Below, piece after piece: positions 8,692 to 18,237 of a stretch of DNA of 64,000 nt (the first letter of the stretch is position 1; each line of letters opens with the position of its first letter). The notes under the pieces were generated by a model. The model worked only from the letters and a program-made list of their open reading frames with translations. It was not told where the DNA came from and searched no databases. The stretch is taken from the NCBI GenBank assembly GCA_018266175.1, contig JAFEAY010000025.1, forward strand, positions 62,001 to 126,000. The letters run 5' to 3'. The stretch comes from Candidatus Dependentiae bacterium (GTDB taxonomy: Bacteria; Babelota; Babeliae; Babelales; RVW-14). Both the position numbers and the translations under genes were made by a program.

Positions 8692-10815
8692 ATGACTACC
8701 CTCATAAAAAGACGAATCATTATCCTGATCATCAGCCTGCTATCACTTTTTACGATCAGCTGGCTGGAGCTCTATTTGCAACGCTCACACCATCTGATTG
8801 GGGCAGGCATCAATAGAGCCTCACTCTTCCTGCTCATTAATATTCACGTTGCAGCAATCATTGTGCTGCTTTTTTTGATCATACGTCAAAGCATTAAGCT
8901 CTTTGTAGAACGCAACCAAGAAGCACCGGGGAGCATTTTTAAGCGTAACCTCCTGTTCGCGTTTATCTTGTTTTCGGTGATTCCATCGCTATTTGTCTTT
9001 TTTACCGCTGGCAAGTTTATAACCAAAAGCATCGATTATTGGTTCTCAGCAAGAATCCATACCGGCCTTGATAACAGCCTAAAGCTTCATGAATCACACA
9101 CGAGTGCTGTACGCAAAATTTTGGCAGCACAGGGAGAAGAGCTCGCGGCACATGTTACCAATGGTAAAACACTTGCAACTTCCAATTTCCCACTTACAAC
9201 AACTTATCTTTGGGATACAACCAGCGCAAAGCTCTACGGTGCCCTGGAAGATGAAGTAAGAGTATGGCGCACCTATCGTAAACTCAACGACAGAACCATG
9301 CGCAGTTTAAAAATTCGCTTTTACAAGCGACTGGAAGCACTTCAAGACCACGCAGAGCTCTTTGATTTTTATGGATCACTCTATTGGGCAAAAAAAATTG
9401 GCACCCAAGTTATTGTTCTTGTACATCGCTATCCGGAAAGCCAACGAACCCCGCTTATTGAAATTCAGACCTCTCGGATTGATTATGAACATCTCAAGTC
9501 TATGCGCAACCCTATTTATTTAAGTTATCTTTTTTCATTCATACTCATTACTTTGCTCATTCTTTTCTTATCAATTTGGTGTGCTTTTTATTTAGCACGG
9601 AGCATTAGTAAACCGCTCCAAGAGCTCTTAGAGGCAACAGCAAAAATTCGTAAGGGAATGTGGGGAATACAGGTCAGCGACCAACCGGATAATGATCTGC
9701 ATAATCTTATTGTTGAATTTAACAATATGACCAGCGCACTTAGGCTTGCCCGGCAACAACTGGAGCATAAAAATAACGAACTCATGATGATTTTAGAAAA
9801 CATCACTTCATCAGTTTTTCTGATTAATCGCTTTGGCCGTATCTTAACGTTTAACTCCGCTTCAAAAAATTTAATGAGCCGCACGCTGGGGATCACACGC
9901 TTCAAATACAAAAAAGTTTCCGTCATTCCCAGAGACTTACATGCTTCATTATTTGCCCTGGCAAAAGAACTTTTGCACAACAATTCCCAACAAATAGCTC
10001 GCGAAATTTACCCAACAATCAATGGAGAAAGTCGTATCTTTTTGGTACAGCTTACGCGCCTAACACTTCATGATGCTTTAGATACTAAACATGAAAGTGG
10101 CCTCTTAGTTGTTGTTGAAGACTTAACAAATATCGTTAAAGAAAGTCAGATGAAAACCTGGCAAACTGCCGCACGCCAAATGGCGCATGAAATTAAAAAT
10201 CCACTGACCCCCATTCAGCTCGCCACACAGCGCTTGCAGCGTAAATATCGAGACATCCTTGCATATGACCCAGCTTTTATCGGCTGCACCAATACCATTT
10301 TAAATCAAGTTAAAATTATCAAAGATCTTGCAAGCCACTTTTCTGAATTTGCTTCAATGCCTGATCCGCATATCGAAGCGGTCAATATTAATGCAATCAT
10401 TAACGAACTCATCTGCTTGTACCACGTCAGTTATCCGGATATCGAATTTGTCCTTACTTTGCATGAGCCGGTACCAATTATTAAAAGCGACGCAAAAAAA
10501 TTAAAGCGTGTTTTTGTGAACCTTCTTGATAATAGCGTCAGAGCATTGCAGCCGATAGCACAAAAGCGTATCATGATCACAACAGCTCCTGATCATGAAC
10601 TCGGAGAGTTGGCCATTACTTTTTCTGATAATGGACCGGGAATGCCCGCATCGGTTCGCGAGCAGCTTTTTCTTCCTCACGTTTCAACGCAGAAAAAGAA
10701 TATGGGGCTTGGACTTGCCATCATTCATGACATCATCACGCACCAGCTTCAGGGGAGTATTGAACTGACTCCGAAGGAATCTGGCACAACATTTAATATT
10801 TTATTACCGCTTTAA
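8692..10815 (+). CDS. NtrY-like membrane sensor histidine kinase
   Basis: 707 residues. Four hydrophobic segments (about 8-28, 44-66, 86-106, 275-300) flank an extracytoplasmic region of about 160 residues between the third and fourth. A HAMP linker follows (about 300-355), then a PAS-like segment (about 365-430), then HisKA with the phospho-acceptor His499 in RQMAHEIKNPLTPIQ. The HATPase domain has an N-box (VNLLDNSVRAL) and G-boxes (DNGPGMP, GLGLAI). The layout is that of NtrY, which senses redox or nitrogen status and phosphorylates the response regulator NtrX. No response-regulator gene is present anywhere in this window, so its partner must be encoded elsewhere. A good promoter lies upstream, and the HIT gene follows 14 bases after the stop. 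Confidence 0.9.
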   Translation: MTTLIKRRIIILIISLLSLFTISWLELYLQRSHHLIGAGINRASLFLLINIHVAAIIVLLFLIIRQSIKLFVERNQEAPGSIFKRNLLFAFILFSVIPSLFVFFTAGKFITKSIDYWFSARIHTGLDNSLKLHESHTSAVRKILAAQGEELAAHVTNGKTLATSNFPLTTTYLWDTTSAKLYGALEDEVRVWRTYRKLNDRTMRSLKIRFYKRLEALQDHAELFDFYGSLYWAKKIGTQVIVLVHRYPESQRTPLIEIQTSRIDYEHLKSMRNPIYLSYLFSFILITLLILFLSIWCAFYLARSISKPLQELLEATAKIRKGMWGIQVSDQPDNDLHNLIVEFNNMTSALRLARQQLEHKNNELMMILENITSSVFLINRFGRILTFNSASKNLMSRTLGITRFKYKKVSVIPRDLHASLFALAKELLHNNSQQIAREIYPTINGESRIFLVQLTRLTLHDALDTKHESGLLVVVEDLTNIVKESQMKTWQTAARQMAHEIKNPLTPIQLATQRLQRKYRDILAYDPAFIGCTNTILNQVKIIKDLASHFSEFASMPDPHIEAVNINAIINELICLYHVSYPDIEFVLTLHEPVPIIKSDAKKLKRVFVNLLDNSVRALQPIAQKRIMITTAPDHELGELAITFSDNGPGMPASVREQLFLPHVSTQKKNMGLGLAIIHDIITHQLQGSIELTPKESGTTFNILLPL

Positions 10816-10829
10816 ACAGGAAATTTTTC

Positions 10830-11342
10830 ATGGAACGAATGTATGCACCGTGGCGACATGACTACGTAACAGGTAAAGCACGCAGTACTGGAAGCAAAGA
10901 AATAAAAAACGCATGTGTTTTTTGCCATCAATTATCACAAAATGATGACGATAAATACTTTATTGTTAAGCGCTTTACCCACTGTGCGGTGGTCATGAAC
11001 TACTATCCATACAACGCAGGACACTTACTCATCTTAACCTATAAGCATGTTGGCTTTTTAAAAGACCTTACCCCCCTTGAACGTGCAGAGATCATGGAAG
11101 TAGCAAACGCTTCAGTTGCTGCTCTTGAAAGCGTTATGAAAGCACGCGGCTTTAACGTGGGCATCAATATGGGTGCAGCGGCACAAGGGAGTATTCCTGA
11201 CCACCTTCACATGCATGTTCTCCCGCGCTGGCAAGGAGATACCAGCTTTTTAGAAACCTTAACGGAAACAACCATTATTTCATCGGACCTTTTTAAAACC
11301 TTTAGCCAATTAAAAGAGCATTTCGCAGCGCTTAATTTTTAA
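10830..11342 (+). CDS. HIT-family nucleotide hydrolase or transferase
   Basis: 170 residues. The histidine triad HLHMHV is at 125-130, following SIPDH, with the middle His127 as the expected nucleophile. CVFC at 29-32 and His51 are placed as in the zinc-binding branch of the superfamily (Ap4A phosphorylase-like and GalT-like). The start, with YAPWRHDYV at residues 5-13, is typical of bacterial Ap4A-phosphorylase-like HIT proteins. Members split or phosphorolyse dinucleoside polyphosphates or nucleoside phosphoramidates in the cytoplasm. The gene follows the sensor kinase by 14 bases and is probably translated from the same message. The precise substrate cannot be assigned. Confidence 0.9.
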   Translation: MERMYAPWRHDYVTGKARSTGSKEIKNACVFCHQLSQNDDDKYFIVKRFTHCAVVMNYYPYNAGHLLILTYKHVGFLKDLTPLERAEIMEVANASVAALESVMKARGFNVGINMGAAAQGSIPDHLHMHVLPRWQGDTSFLETLTETTIISSDLFKTFSQLKEHFAALNF

Positions 11343-11434
11343 AAAGCTCCTTACAGATCTTAAGAATAGATTTCTGAGCCATTATGAAAACAAGGACGTA
11401 GTAATAATAATTCTAATATTACGGAGTATTGCAC

Positions 11435-12379
11435 ATGTTTTTTGTAAAAAAATTCTTTATGGCAATGATGATTACTTCATTGATCAGCATATGCCAACTC
11501 AAGGGAATGTCCAATGCAGACCTACAAGCGGCTCATGAAGTTGCTTGTAAGCTTGCTGAAATAAAAGATGCAAAAGATGCAGAAAAAACTTTTCAAGCAC
11601 TTAAAGAGCTTCAAGATCAACCTTATACACCAGAAGCTATTGCCGAAGGCCTAAAGACTTACCTGCAAACTAATAAGTATTTATCTAGTTGGGGAAACCG
11701 TTACTCTATGATGTTCTGCCGAGACAGAAACCGTCAAACGCTTCTTCATCTTGCATGCGACAGTGGAAGCACTCATCTGGTCAAAGCCATCATGATGGCT
11801 GCAGGTGATACATTATTTGAGTATTTGATTACTCAAGACGGTTCTGATCATTTACCCATCGATAATGCTATAAGGAATGGATACTTAGAAATTGTTGATA
11901 TCATTATTGATGCTGCCAGAAACAGAGCTTGGAAACTTATTTGTCCGAAAAGAGAATTCAACAATTCCACCTCTCTTCATCTTGCAGCGCTCTATGGACA
12001 CAATGCAATTGTTACACGATTGATTGCTTTTGCTCGACAAACTCATCACGACATCTATGATTTTATTAGTATAGTCAATAACGGAAACGCAACCGCTCTG
12101 CATAACGCTGCGCTGGGTGGTGAAGCCCAAATATGCACTATGCTTATAGATGAAGCCAAGATAGCAGGCAAAGCTGTCGAATTTCTTGATATAAAAAACT
12201 GGCAAGGCCGTACGGCGTTGGATGTCGCACTATGGCGCTTGGAGCAGTCAGATGACTCAGAAGATTCAGATGACTCAGAAGATGATGAATGTACTATTCA
12301 AGAAGAGCGAGAAAGGCTTGAAAAAGTAATCGAGGAAATCTCCAACGCACGACGCTGTTTAGGTATGCCTGTCAACTAA
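11435..12379 (+). CDS. Secreted ankyrin-repeat protein
   Basis: 314 residues from the ATG at 11435 (ACGGAG eight bases upstream). A TTG at 11429 is in frame but less likely. The first 25 residues are a signal peptide. From about residue 95 to 265 there are four or five ankyrin repeats, seen as TLLHLACDSGSTHLVKAIM, STSLHLAALYGHNAIVTRL and TALHNAALGGEAQICTML. The tail holds an acidic Ser/Asp/Glu run encoded by an 18-bp tandem duplication near 12248-12283. Ankyrin repeats mediate protein-protein contacts, and exported ankyrin proteins are common in intracellular bacteria. A host-directed role is inferred from the signal peptide and context only. Confidence 0.8.
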   Translation: MFFVKKFFMAMMITSLISICQLKGMSNADLQAAHEVACKLAEIKDAKDAEKTFQALKELQDQPYTPEAIAEGLKTYLQTNKYLSSWGNRYSMMFCRDRNRQTLLHLACDSGSTHLVKAIMMAAGDTLFEYLITQDGSDHLPIDNAIRNGYLEIVDIIIDAARNRAWKLICPKREFNNSTSLHLAALYGHNAIVTRLIAFARQTHHDIYDFISIVNNGNATALHNAALGGEAQICTMLIDEAKIAGKAVEFLDIKNWQGRTALDVALWRLEQSDDSEDSDDSEDDECTIQEERERLEKVIEEISNARRCLGMPVN

Positions 12380-12591
12380 AAGCTTATGCGTTTGAAGTGC
12401 TATCCGTAGTTTATTTGTGGCCATACACGTTTTATCCTGTTAAAAAACGGCTATTTCATTCGACTTTTTCAAGACTTTTATCTAATTAAAAGGAGTATTT
12501 CACAGCCCTTGACTTTTAAAACCAATCTTTTAAAAATAAATATAAGTAGGTTTTTTAAAATTAAATTATCTCATATTCACAAGGAGACCTT

Positions 12592-13422
12592 ATGAAAGTG
12601 ACGTACAAATCCTTTGCTCTCTTACTTGCTTTTCCTATTCACTTCTCCATCTGGGCACAGTCGAGTGATATTTTAAATAACACCACAGCGGCACGGCCTT
12701 CTACACTCAAAACACTTACTGACATACAAAAAGACGTCGTCAAAGAACTGGATACACTTTTTGATGATAAAAAGCCAGTCGAAGATCTTACCCCCGATCT
12801 ACGCGATAACCTTGAGCAACTACACGAAACAGCCAGTGAAATTAAGCGACAAACAGGAAAATTGCTTAAATCACGAAAAAATCGCACCGCATCAGTATGG
12901 GATTCGATGTTTAATGATATGGAAAGAAGCCAAAAAGCATTTGGTAATTTTTTTTCCAATCTTCGTAAAGACTTTGGAACAAGGGCAGCTGCTGCAAGCT
13001 ATAAAATCAATGAATTCGAAAGTGACGATGGACAATCGTACGGCATCAGCATTTCAATGCCGGGATTTAATGAAGAACAGGTAAGAGTTTCAATTGAAGA
13101 AAATGAAAAAGATCGCTATAAGACAAACCGGCTCAAAATTGTAGCACATACAGATGTCCCACAAAAAACCAGGTCTGAATCTAACGGAAAAACCGTTATA
13201 AAACATTCCTCGCAACAGGTAGCATCAAGCACCTATGTTCATGGAAGACAGCAATCCATAAGCTATAAAGACGGTAAGCTTAATGCAGTGATCGATTTAC
13301 CACGCACAATCAAGCCGGATAAATATACAATGACCTTTGAAAATAATGTCTTGAAAATTGAATTTGAAAAAGATAACCAGGCTGAAGCAAAAACGAAGAA
13401 GCTTGAGTTTACAAGCAAATAA
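12592..13422 (+). CDS. Secreted small heat-shock (Hsp20) protein
   Basis: 276 residues, ATG preceded by AAGGAG. Residues 1-22 (ending IWAQ) form a signal peptide, which is unusual for this normally cytoplasmic chaperone family. Residues 30-130 are helical and charged. The alpha-crystallin domain runs from about 140 to 276, with SISMPGFNEEQVRVSIEE and, near the end, NAVIDLPRTIKPDK followed by NVLKIEFEK, as in the last strands of Hsp20. A lysine/serine-rich loop is inserted in the middle of the domain. It probably acts as an ATP-independent holdase in the periplasm or outside the cell. It is flanked by an untranslated stretch of about 210 bases upstream and a bidirectional terminator downstream. 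Confidence 0.8.
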   Translation: MKVTYKSFALLLAFPIHFSIWAQSSDILNNTTAARPSTLKTLTDIQKDVVKELDTLFDDKKPVEDLTPDLRDNLEQLHETASEIKRQTGKLLKSRKNRTASVWDSMFNDMERSQKAFGNFFSNLRKDFGTRAAAASYKINEFESDDGQSYGISISMPGFNEEQVRVSIEENEKDRYKTNRLKIVAHTDVPQKTRSESNGKTVIKHSSQQVASSTYVHGRQQSISYKDGKLNAVIDLPRTIKPDKYTMTFENNVLKIEFEKDNQAEAKTKKLEFTSK

Positions 13423-13452
13423 TTTTGCTTACATTTTTATCTATGAATGAGA

Positions 13453-13482
13453 AAAGGCGTTCATGTTATTATGAACGCCTTT
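13453..13482. terminator. Bidirectional terminator
   Basis: A perfect 12-bp stem (13453-13464 with 13471-13482) with a six-base loop lies between the converging Hsp20 and VOC genes. A/T-rich tracts sit on both sides. Confidence 0.8.
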
Positions 13483-13511
13483 AATTTTGTCTTAAAAAAT
13501 TTAATCAACTC

Positions 13512-14105
13512 TTACGAGCCTTTAATAATTTCTTTAAGCCTAATTTTTGCAAATTTTTTGCCACTCCGACGGCTAATACCAAATGGTCTAATTTGAGTAA
13601 CCATTTGATCAATTAGTTTAGCTTGATCAGAGAGCTTAGATGGTATATCACTCTTTTTGAGCGGAATACCAAAGAAATCAAGTTTTCCTTGAACAACCTT
13701 TTTTGGTGTAGGCTCAACAAAAGCAAGCTTTACACCAAAAGGGTCTTTTAATGAAAATTCTTTATCCCCAGAAGGGGTTTGCGTCAGCTCTTGCAAGATC
13801 TTAAGACCTTTTTTCTGACACCGCTGGTAATACTTATCAAGCCCGCGCTTCATGTCAATAACAATACCGACACATCGGCTCGCACAACGCTTGATAAAGC
13901 TAAACTCAGCAAGCTCTTCAATGTTGGGAATACGGAAAGAAATAAAATTCTTTCCTTTGCGAAGATGAGCGGCAACTAAGGTCTGTCGACCTCCGTCTTT
14001 TGATGACTCAAGACCGACAAGATCAAACGCAAGCTTTTCTGTGTAAAACTTTACAGCCTCTTCAACAGAATCGACTACAAGGACTACCTTACCTACCTTC
14101 ATCAT
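13512..14105 (-). CDS. VOC (glyoxalase/dioxygenase superfamily) protein
   Basis: 197 residues. Residues 1-130 form a vicinal-oxygen-chelate fold with paired beta-alpha-beta-beta-beta units: VGKVVLVVDSVEEAVKFY at the start and FSLKDPFGVKLAFVEP at the end of the second unit. A further 65 residues, rich in Lys, carry no recognisable domain. Members include glyoxalase I, extradiol dioxygenases and antibiotic-binding proteins, and the substrate cannot be told from sequence. The gene lies just downstream of rpsT on the same strand, about 40 bases away, and may be read through from the ribosomal genes. Two adjacent ATGs compete as the start. Confidence 0.75.
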   Translation of the reverse strand: MMKVGKVVLVVDSVEEAVKFYTEKLAFDLVGLESSKDGGRQTLVAAHLRKGKNFISFRIPNIEELAEFSFIKRCASRCVGIVIDMKRGLDKYYQRCQKKGLKILQELTQTPSGDKEFSLKDPFGVKLAFVEPTPKKVVQGKLDFFGIPLKKSDIPSKLSDQAKLIDQMVTQIRPFGISRRSGKKFAKIRLKEIIKGS

Positions 14106-14147
14106 TCAACACCTTCTCTTCCCTTTTATCACTGAAAAAAAGTATGC

Positions 14148-14435
14148 TTAAGCAGCAGTTGTTGCTCCGCTACGTGTTGCAGCAGCAACTTTTTTTGCTA
14201 ATCTGCTAATTTTACGAGAAGCGGTATTCTTTTTCAGAACGCCTTTTCCTCGAGCACGTGCAAGCTTTGATTCAGCATCTCTGAGCAATTCTTGCATAAC
14301 TGCAAGATCGTTGCCTTCAAGAGCAGTCATAACTTTTTTAGTAGCTGTTTTGAATTCAGAGCGACGTGCAACATTACGTTCACGACGAACTTCGTTCGTA
14401 AGAGCTCTTTTTTTAGCGGATTTAATATTCGCCAT
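14148..14435 (-). CDS. rpsT: 30S ribosomal protein S20
   Basis: 95 residues, beginning MANIKSAKKRALTNEVRRER as in S20, with a Lys/Arg-rich all-helical sequence and the conserved GVLKKNTASRKISRLAKKV near the C-terminus. S20 binds 16S rRNA early in 30S assembly. It lies 36 bases after rpmB on the same strand, and the two probably share a transcript. Confidence 0.95.
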   Translation of the reverse strand: MANIKSAKKRALTNEVRRERNVARRSEFKTATKKVMTALEGNDLAVMQELLRDAESKLARARGKGVLKKNTASRKISRLAKKVAAATRSGATTAA

Positions 14436-14471
14436 GTAAACCGTCCTTAAAATCGAAATCAGATAAAACTA

Positions 14472-14669
14472 TTAAACAACTTTTTCAACTTTGCCAGCTT
14501 TTACGCATTTTGTGCACACTGCACCACGATGAACATTACGTTGTCCCTTCATGGTATAGCGCATAACATGAACGTTTGGATATACCCAACGAATAGTTCT
14601 GTTATTTGCGTTACTCACATTATTAGCTGAACGGGGTCGCTTATCACAGATCGAACAAATATTAGCCAT
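14472..14669 (-). CDS. rpmB: 50S ribosomal protein L28, zinc-binding type
   Basis: 65 residues from the ATG at 14669. AAAGGG lies about ten bases upstream, and the longer frame to 14690 lacks support. L28 features are MANICSICDKRP at the start, then N-rich sequence, and CTKCVKAGKVEKV at the end. The two CxxC pairs (CSIC and CTKC) can form a four-cysteine zinc site, so this is the zinc-dependent variant of L28. The next gene upstream on the same strand is ftsH, about 135 bases away. Confidence 0.93.
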   Translation of the reverse strand: MANICSICDKRPRSANNVSNANNRTIRWVYPNVHVMRYTMKGQRNVHRGAVCTKCVKAGKVEKVV

Positions 14670-14804
14670 TGTATTAAAACCCTTTCGCATGGAAAGCCAA
14701 AAATCAATACTAGTTTACCAAAAACCTATTATTTTAAAAGATCCCAACACAAAGTTAGCTAAAAACCCAAACTTTTATGAAGATTCACCTTTAAATCGTA
14801 ACTG

Positions 14805-16640
14805 TTACTCGTCTTGGAGGCTATGCGTTTCACGCGGAGGCAAGCCCAAGAGCTCATAAACTTCTTTAGCCTGCAAGGTCTCTTTTTCAACCAAGGTCTT
14901 AGCTAATAAATCGAGTTTATCACGATTTTGCTGTAAAAGCTCATCACCGTGCTTGTAACACTCATTGATGATCTTTTCAACTTCTTCATCAATTTTCTGT
15001 GCTGTACGCTCGGAAAACTGACGCGAACTCTGACTTTGCCCCAAATAAGGGTTTTCCTGAACTAAATCATACTCAATAGGCCCAAGGCTGGACATACCAA
15101 AACGACAAACCATTGCTCGAGCAATCTTACTTGCCTGCTCTAGATCATTAGAAACACCACTTGTTTGGTCATTGAAAATAAGTTTTTCAGCTAAAAGTCC
15201 ACCAAAACAGACCGTCATTCGTGAAAGCATTTCACCCTTTGTCTGAGAATATTTATCTCGCTCAGGTAATGACCATGAAACGCCCAATGCTCGACCACGA
15301 GGAATAATCGTCACTTTATGAAACGGATCAGTTTGTGGCAACAGGAGGTTCAGGAGCGTGTGTCCTGCTTCGTGGTAAGCCGTCATAAGCTTCTCTTTTT
15401 CAGAGAAAACAATAGATTTACGTTGAGCTCCAAGCATTAATTTATCACGCGAAACTTCAAAATGAGACAATTTAATGGTTTCATCGTTACCTTTTGATGC
15501 AAGTAATGCAGCCTCATTAATAAGATTCTCAAGATCCGCACCACTAAAGCCAGGAGTTCCTCGAGCAATTCGATGTAAATCAACCTCTGGATCAAGCTTA
15601 ACCTTGCGTGCATGAACCTGTAAAATTTCTTCACGGCAACTTAAATCTGGGTATGGAACCTCAACCGTTCGGTCAAAGCGACCAGGTCGAAGCAGTGCCT
15701 TATCAAGAACATCAGGACGGTTGGTAGCAGCCAAAACTATGACTGAACCATGTTCAGTTGAAAAACCATCCATCTCTGAAAGCAGCTGATTAAGGGTCTG
15801 TTCTCGCTCATCATTGCCACCACCAAGACCAATACCTCGTTGGCGACCAACTGCGTCGATTTCATCGATAAATACAATACATGGGGCATGGCGTCGAGCC
15901 TGCGCAAAAAGATCTCGAACACGAGAAGCACCCACACCAACAAAAACTTCTACAAAGTCAGAACCGCTAATGCTGAAAAATGGGCAGCTTGCTTCGCCTG
16001 CAACAGCTTTTGCAAGCAACGTCTTACCATTTCCTGGCGCACCAGAAAGCAACACGCCTCGAGGAATTTTTGCTCCAAGTCGGGCATACTTTTCAGGGTT
16101 CTTCAGGAAATCAATAATATCTTTTAAATCTTCTTTGGCTTCAGTCACACCTGCAACATCTTTAAAGGTAACAGTAATGGTGTTGGGGGAAAAGAAACGA
16201 GCCTTGCTCTTACCCACACTAAAAATTTTGCTGCTTCCACCGCCACCACCACCTTGGCTTTGGCGCAAATAGAGAATAAGCGGAAGAAGTGCAAGAAGCA
16301 CAAGCATAACCAACAAAAATGTTACCCAAGAATGTTTTTCCTGAGGATAAACCTCAACGTCAATTTGAGCCGCCTGAACAGTGTCCCAAAACAACTGAGT
16401 TGGTACAACATAGGAATCAAACATACGTCCATCTTTGAACTTACCCTGAACATGCTGATCTTGAATAACAAGCGATTCAACCTGCTTGCTCTCAATTGCC
16501 TTAAGTACTTTACTATAATTAATTACTTCAACATCACGATTAATACTGTTGTACCAGAAAAGGTATCCAACACCTAAAAGGAGCAAGGCAAGTAATAGCC
16601 AAACTGCATTAGGCCCTTTTCCAAATGTATTTTTTGCCAT
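14805..16640 (-). CDS. ftsH: ATP-dependent zinc metalloprotease FtsH
   Basis: 611 residues from the ATG at 16640 (GAGGGTG nine bases upstream). The frame could extend to 16691, but that adds 17 atypical residues. FtsH is an inner-membrane hexameric AAA protease that degrades unassembled membrane proteins and regulatory proteins. Two transmembrane segments (about 11-30 and 105-124) flank a periplasmic domain. A Gly-rich linker follows, then the AAA domain with Walker A GAPGNGKT, Walker [17 protein letters not shown] and the second region of homology ([20 protein letters not shown]). The peptidase domain has the zinc motif HEAGH. All key residues are present and the length is normal. It lies downstream of tolB on the same strand. 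Confidence 0.97.
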   Translation of the reverse strand: MAKNTFGKGPNAVWLLLALLLLGVGYLFWYNSINRDVEVINYSKVLKAIESKQVESLVIQDQHVQGKFKDGRMFDSYVVPTQLFWDTVQAAQIDVEVYPQEKHSWVTFLLVMLVLLALLPLILYLRQSQGGGGGGSSKIFSVGKSKARFFSPNTITVTFKDVAGVTEAKEDLKDIIDFLKNPEKYARLGAKIPRGVLLSGAPGNGKTLLAKAVAGEASCPFFSISGSDFVEVFVGVGASRVRDLFAQARRHAPCIVFIDEIDAVGRQRGIGLGGGNDEREQTLNQLLSEMDGFSTEHGSVIVLAATNRPDVLDKALLRPGRFDRTVEVPYPDLSCREEILQVHARKVKLDPEVDLHRIARGTPGFSGADLENLINEAALLASKGNDETIKLSHFEVSRDKLMLGAQRKSIVFSEKEKLMTAYHEAGHTLLNLLLPQTDPFHKVTIIPRGRALGVSWSLPERDKYSQTKGEMLSRMTVCFGGLLAEKLIFNDQTSGVSNDLEQASKIARAMVCRFGMSSLGPIEYDLVQENPYLGQSQSSRQFSERTAQKIDEEVEKIINECYKHGDELLQQNRDKLDLLAKTLVEKETLQAKEVYELLGLPPRETHSLQDE

Positions 16641-16799
16641 GTTTATTTTCACCCTCTGTACACGATAAACATATTTTAATAACTGTTTCAAAACTTCAAA
16701 ATTGAGTCTCTCAGACTCAACTTATTATAATAAATAAAGGAAAATAAGCCTAGAAAATATTACTCTCTTAAAATAACATTTTAACACAGCCAATAGGCC

Positions 16800-18170
16800 T
16801 TATAAGTGATAAAACGGAGCATTCACCCATGCAGGATAGCTTTTTGGCTCATTTCCCGCTGTAATAATGCGTACTTTGCCGCTCATTGCATTCAAAACTG
16901 CAATCTGTGGAACAATAGAACTTTCTTCGTGATCTCTGCATAAATATGAAAACGCTGCGTACTTTCCACATTCAGACCAAACAGGCTCAACCTTATCGCC
17001 TTCATTATAAGTGAGTTGCCGCTCTGCCGCTGAAGGCGTATTCAAATCAAGTGTAAAAAGCTGCAATGTATCATTCACTCGTCGAGTGTAAATAACCGCA
17101 TTCGTTTTTGCACACCAACTCGGTGAAGTACAATAGCCCTGACCATTGGTAAGACGACGCATTTTTGCAGTTTTGCCATCAAGCAAATAAATTTGAGGCG
17201 ATCCCGTCTGGTAATCTGAACAGAAAATAACATCACCATTTGTCGTCAAACAAGGTGAAACGTTATTCGCTCCATTATTGGTTAACTGCTTAAAAACTCG
17301 TCGCTTTAATTTTTTACAGGTTGCTTGGTCATAAAGATACAATTCAGAATTTCCCTTACTTGAAAGACACAATACCGCTTGCCCACCATCACCCGAAAAT
17401 GATGGCTGCATATTCAACCCATCGTATGAGCAAATGACGCGTTGCTGCGAAGAGCGAATATCAAGCGACTTGAGCGCACAATTGCTCCGTGTAAACTGAG
17501 AAAAGAACAAAACAGGAGCCTGAGTGTGCCACCGAGGAGCAACATTAATACGATGATCGGGCACAACAACACGCTCTTTTCTTCCCGCATAGTCTGCAAT
17601 GCACACCACCTTGCGACCGGGAGCAATCTGCTTGCAATAGGCAAAGGTGCTGAGCAGCGGCCCCTTGCTTCCTGTCAAAACCGGCATTAATTCATCGGCA
17701 ATAACATGCGCATTAAAAACAAGATGATCATCTGAGACCGCAAATGTTTTTTGAAACAGCACATCACTTGAAGATGGATCTTTTGCCGTCACTTCAATTT
17801 GCACGGTACCTTTATTCAAAACACCTGAAGTATTAATTTTTTTTAGATGAAAATAAAGCGTTGTTCCTCGCTCATACAATTTTGCCAGCTGCTTTGCTGA
17901 AGGCTCTGACCGTGCACGCTTTAAATCAATTTTTAATTGGTCTGAAAATTCAAGATCAAAGTGCATAACCTTTGAAAGCTTTTCAAGAATATCATCGTTG
18001 CCAACAAAAACCATCAAGCAATCAAGAGGCTTACATTCTTTTGGCGCTGAAAAAGCAAATGTTTGACTATGCTGTGCAAGCGGTGTCGTGCCCGCACTCA
18101 AAAGCAAAGGCATTACTAAAATAAGCAACCCTCTACAGAATAAATTTTGTATAATTTTTTTTATAACCAT
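16800..18170 (-). CDS. tolB: TolB-like periplasmic beta-propeller protein
   Basis: 456 residues from the ATG at 18170 (AAAGGTG seven bases upstream), with a signal peptide ending near LLLSAGTTPLAQ. The N-terminal domain (about 30-170) resembles the TolB alpha/beta domain. From about 205 onward there are WD40/TolB-type beta-propeller blades with repeats such as PSFSGDGGQAVLCLSSKGNS and PCLTTNGDVIFCSDYQTGSP. TolB works with the TolQRA complex and the lipoprotein Pal to couple the inner and outer membranes during constriction. Gene order supports the call: tolQ, tolR, tolA and tolB run together on this strand. No pal gene follows; ftsH comes next. Confidence 0.88.
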   Translation of the reverse strand: MVIKKIIQNLFCRGLLILVMPLLLSAGTTPLAQHSQTFAFSAPKECKPLDCLMVFVGNDDILEKLSKVMHFDLEFSDQLKIDLKRARSEPSAKQLAKLYERGTTLYFHLKKINTSGVLNKGTVQIEVTAKDPSSSDVLFQKTFAVSDDHLVFNAHVIADELMPVLTGSKGPLLSTFAYCKQIAPGRKVVCIADYAGRKERVVVPDHRINVAPRWHTQAPVLFFSQFTRSNCALKSLDIRSSQQRVICSYDGLNMQPSFSGDGGQAVLCLSSKGNSELYLYDQATCKKLKRRVFKQLTNNGANNVSPCLTTNGDVIFCSDYQTGSPQIYLLDGKTAKMRRLTNGQGYCTSPSWCAKTNAVIYTRRVNDTLQLFTLDLNTPSAAERQLTYNEGDKVEPVWSECGKYAAFSYLCRDHEESSIVPQIAVLNAMSGKVRIITAGNEPKSYPAWVNAPFYHL

Positions 18171-18237
18171 AAAAGCACCTTTGATAATCAGCTGCAAATT
18201 TCTTACAAGTTTAAGAAGCAGGGTTAAGGATACGCAA

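Noticed and set aside
11885-12205. Open frame opposite the ankyrin gene
   Set aside because: Shadow of the ankyrin coding strand with no own signals.
15814-16272. Long open frame opposite ftsH
   Set aside because: Antisense shadow of the strongly conserved FtsH AAA domain, with no ribosome-binding site and no recognisable protein.
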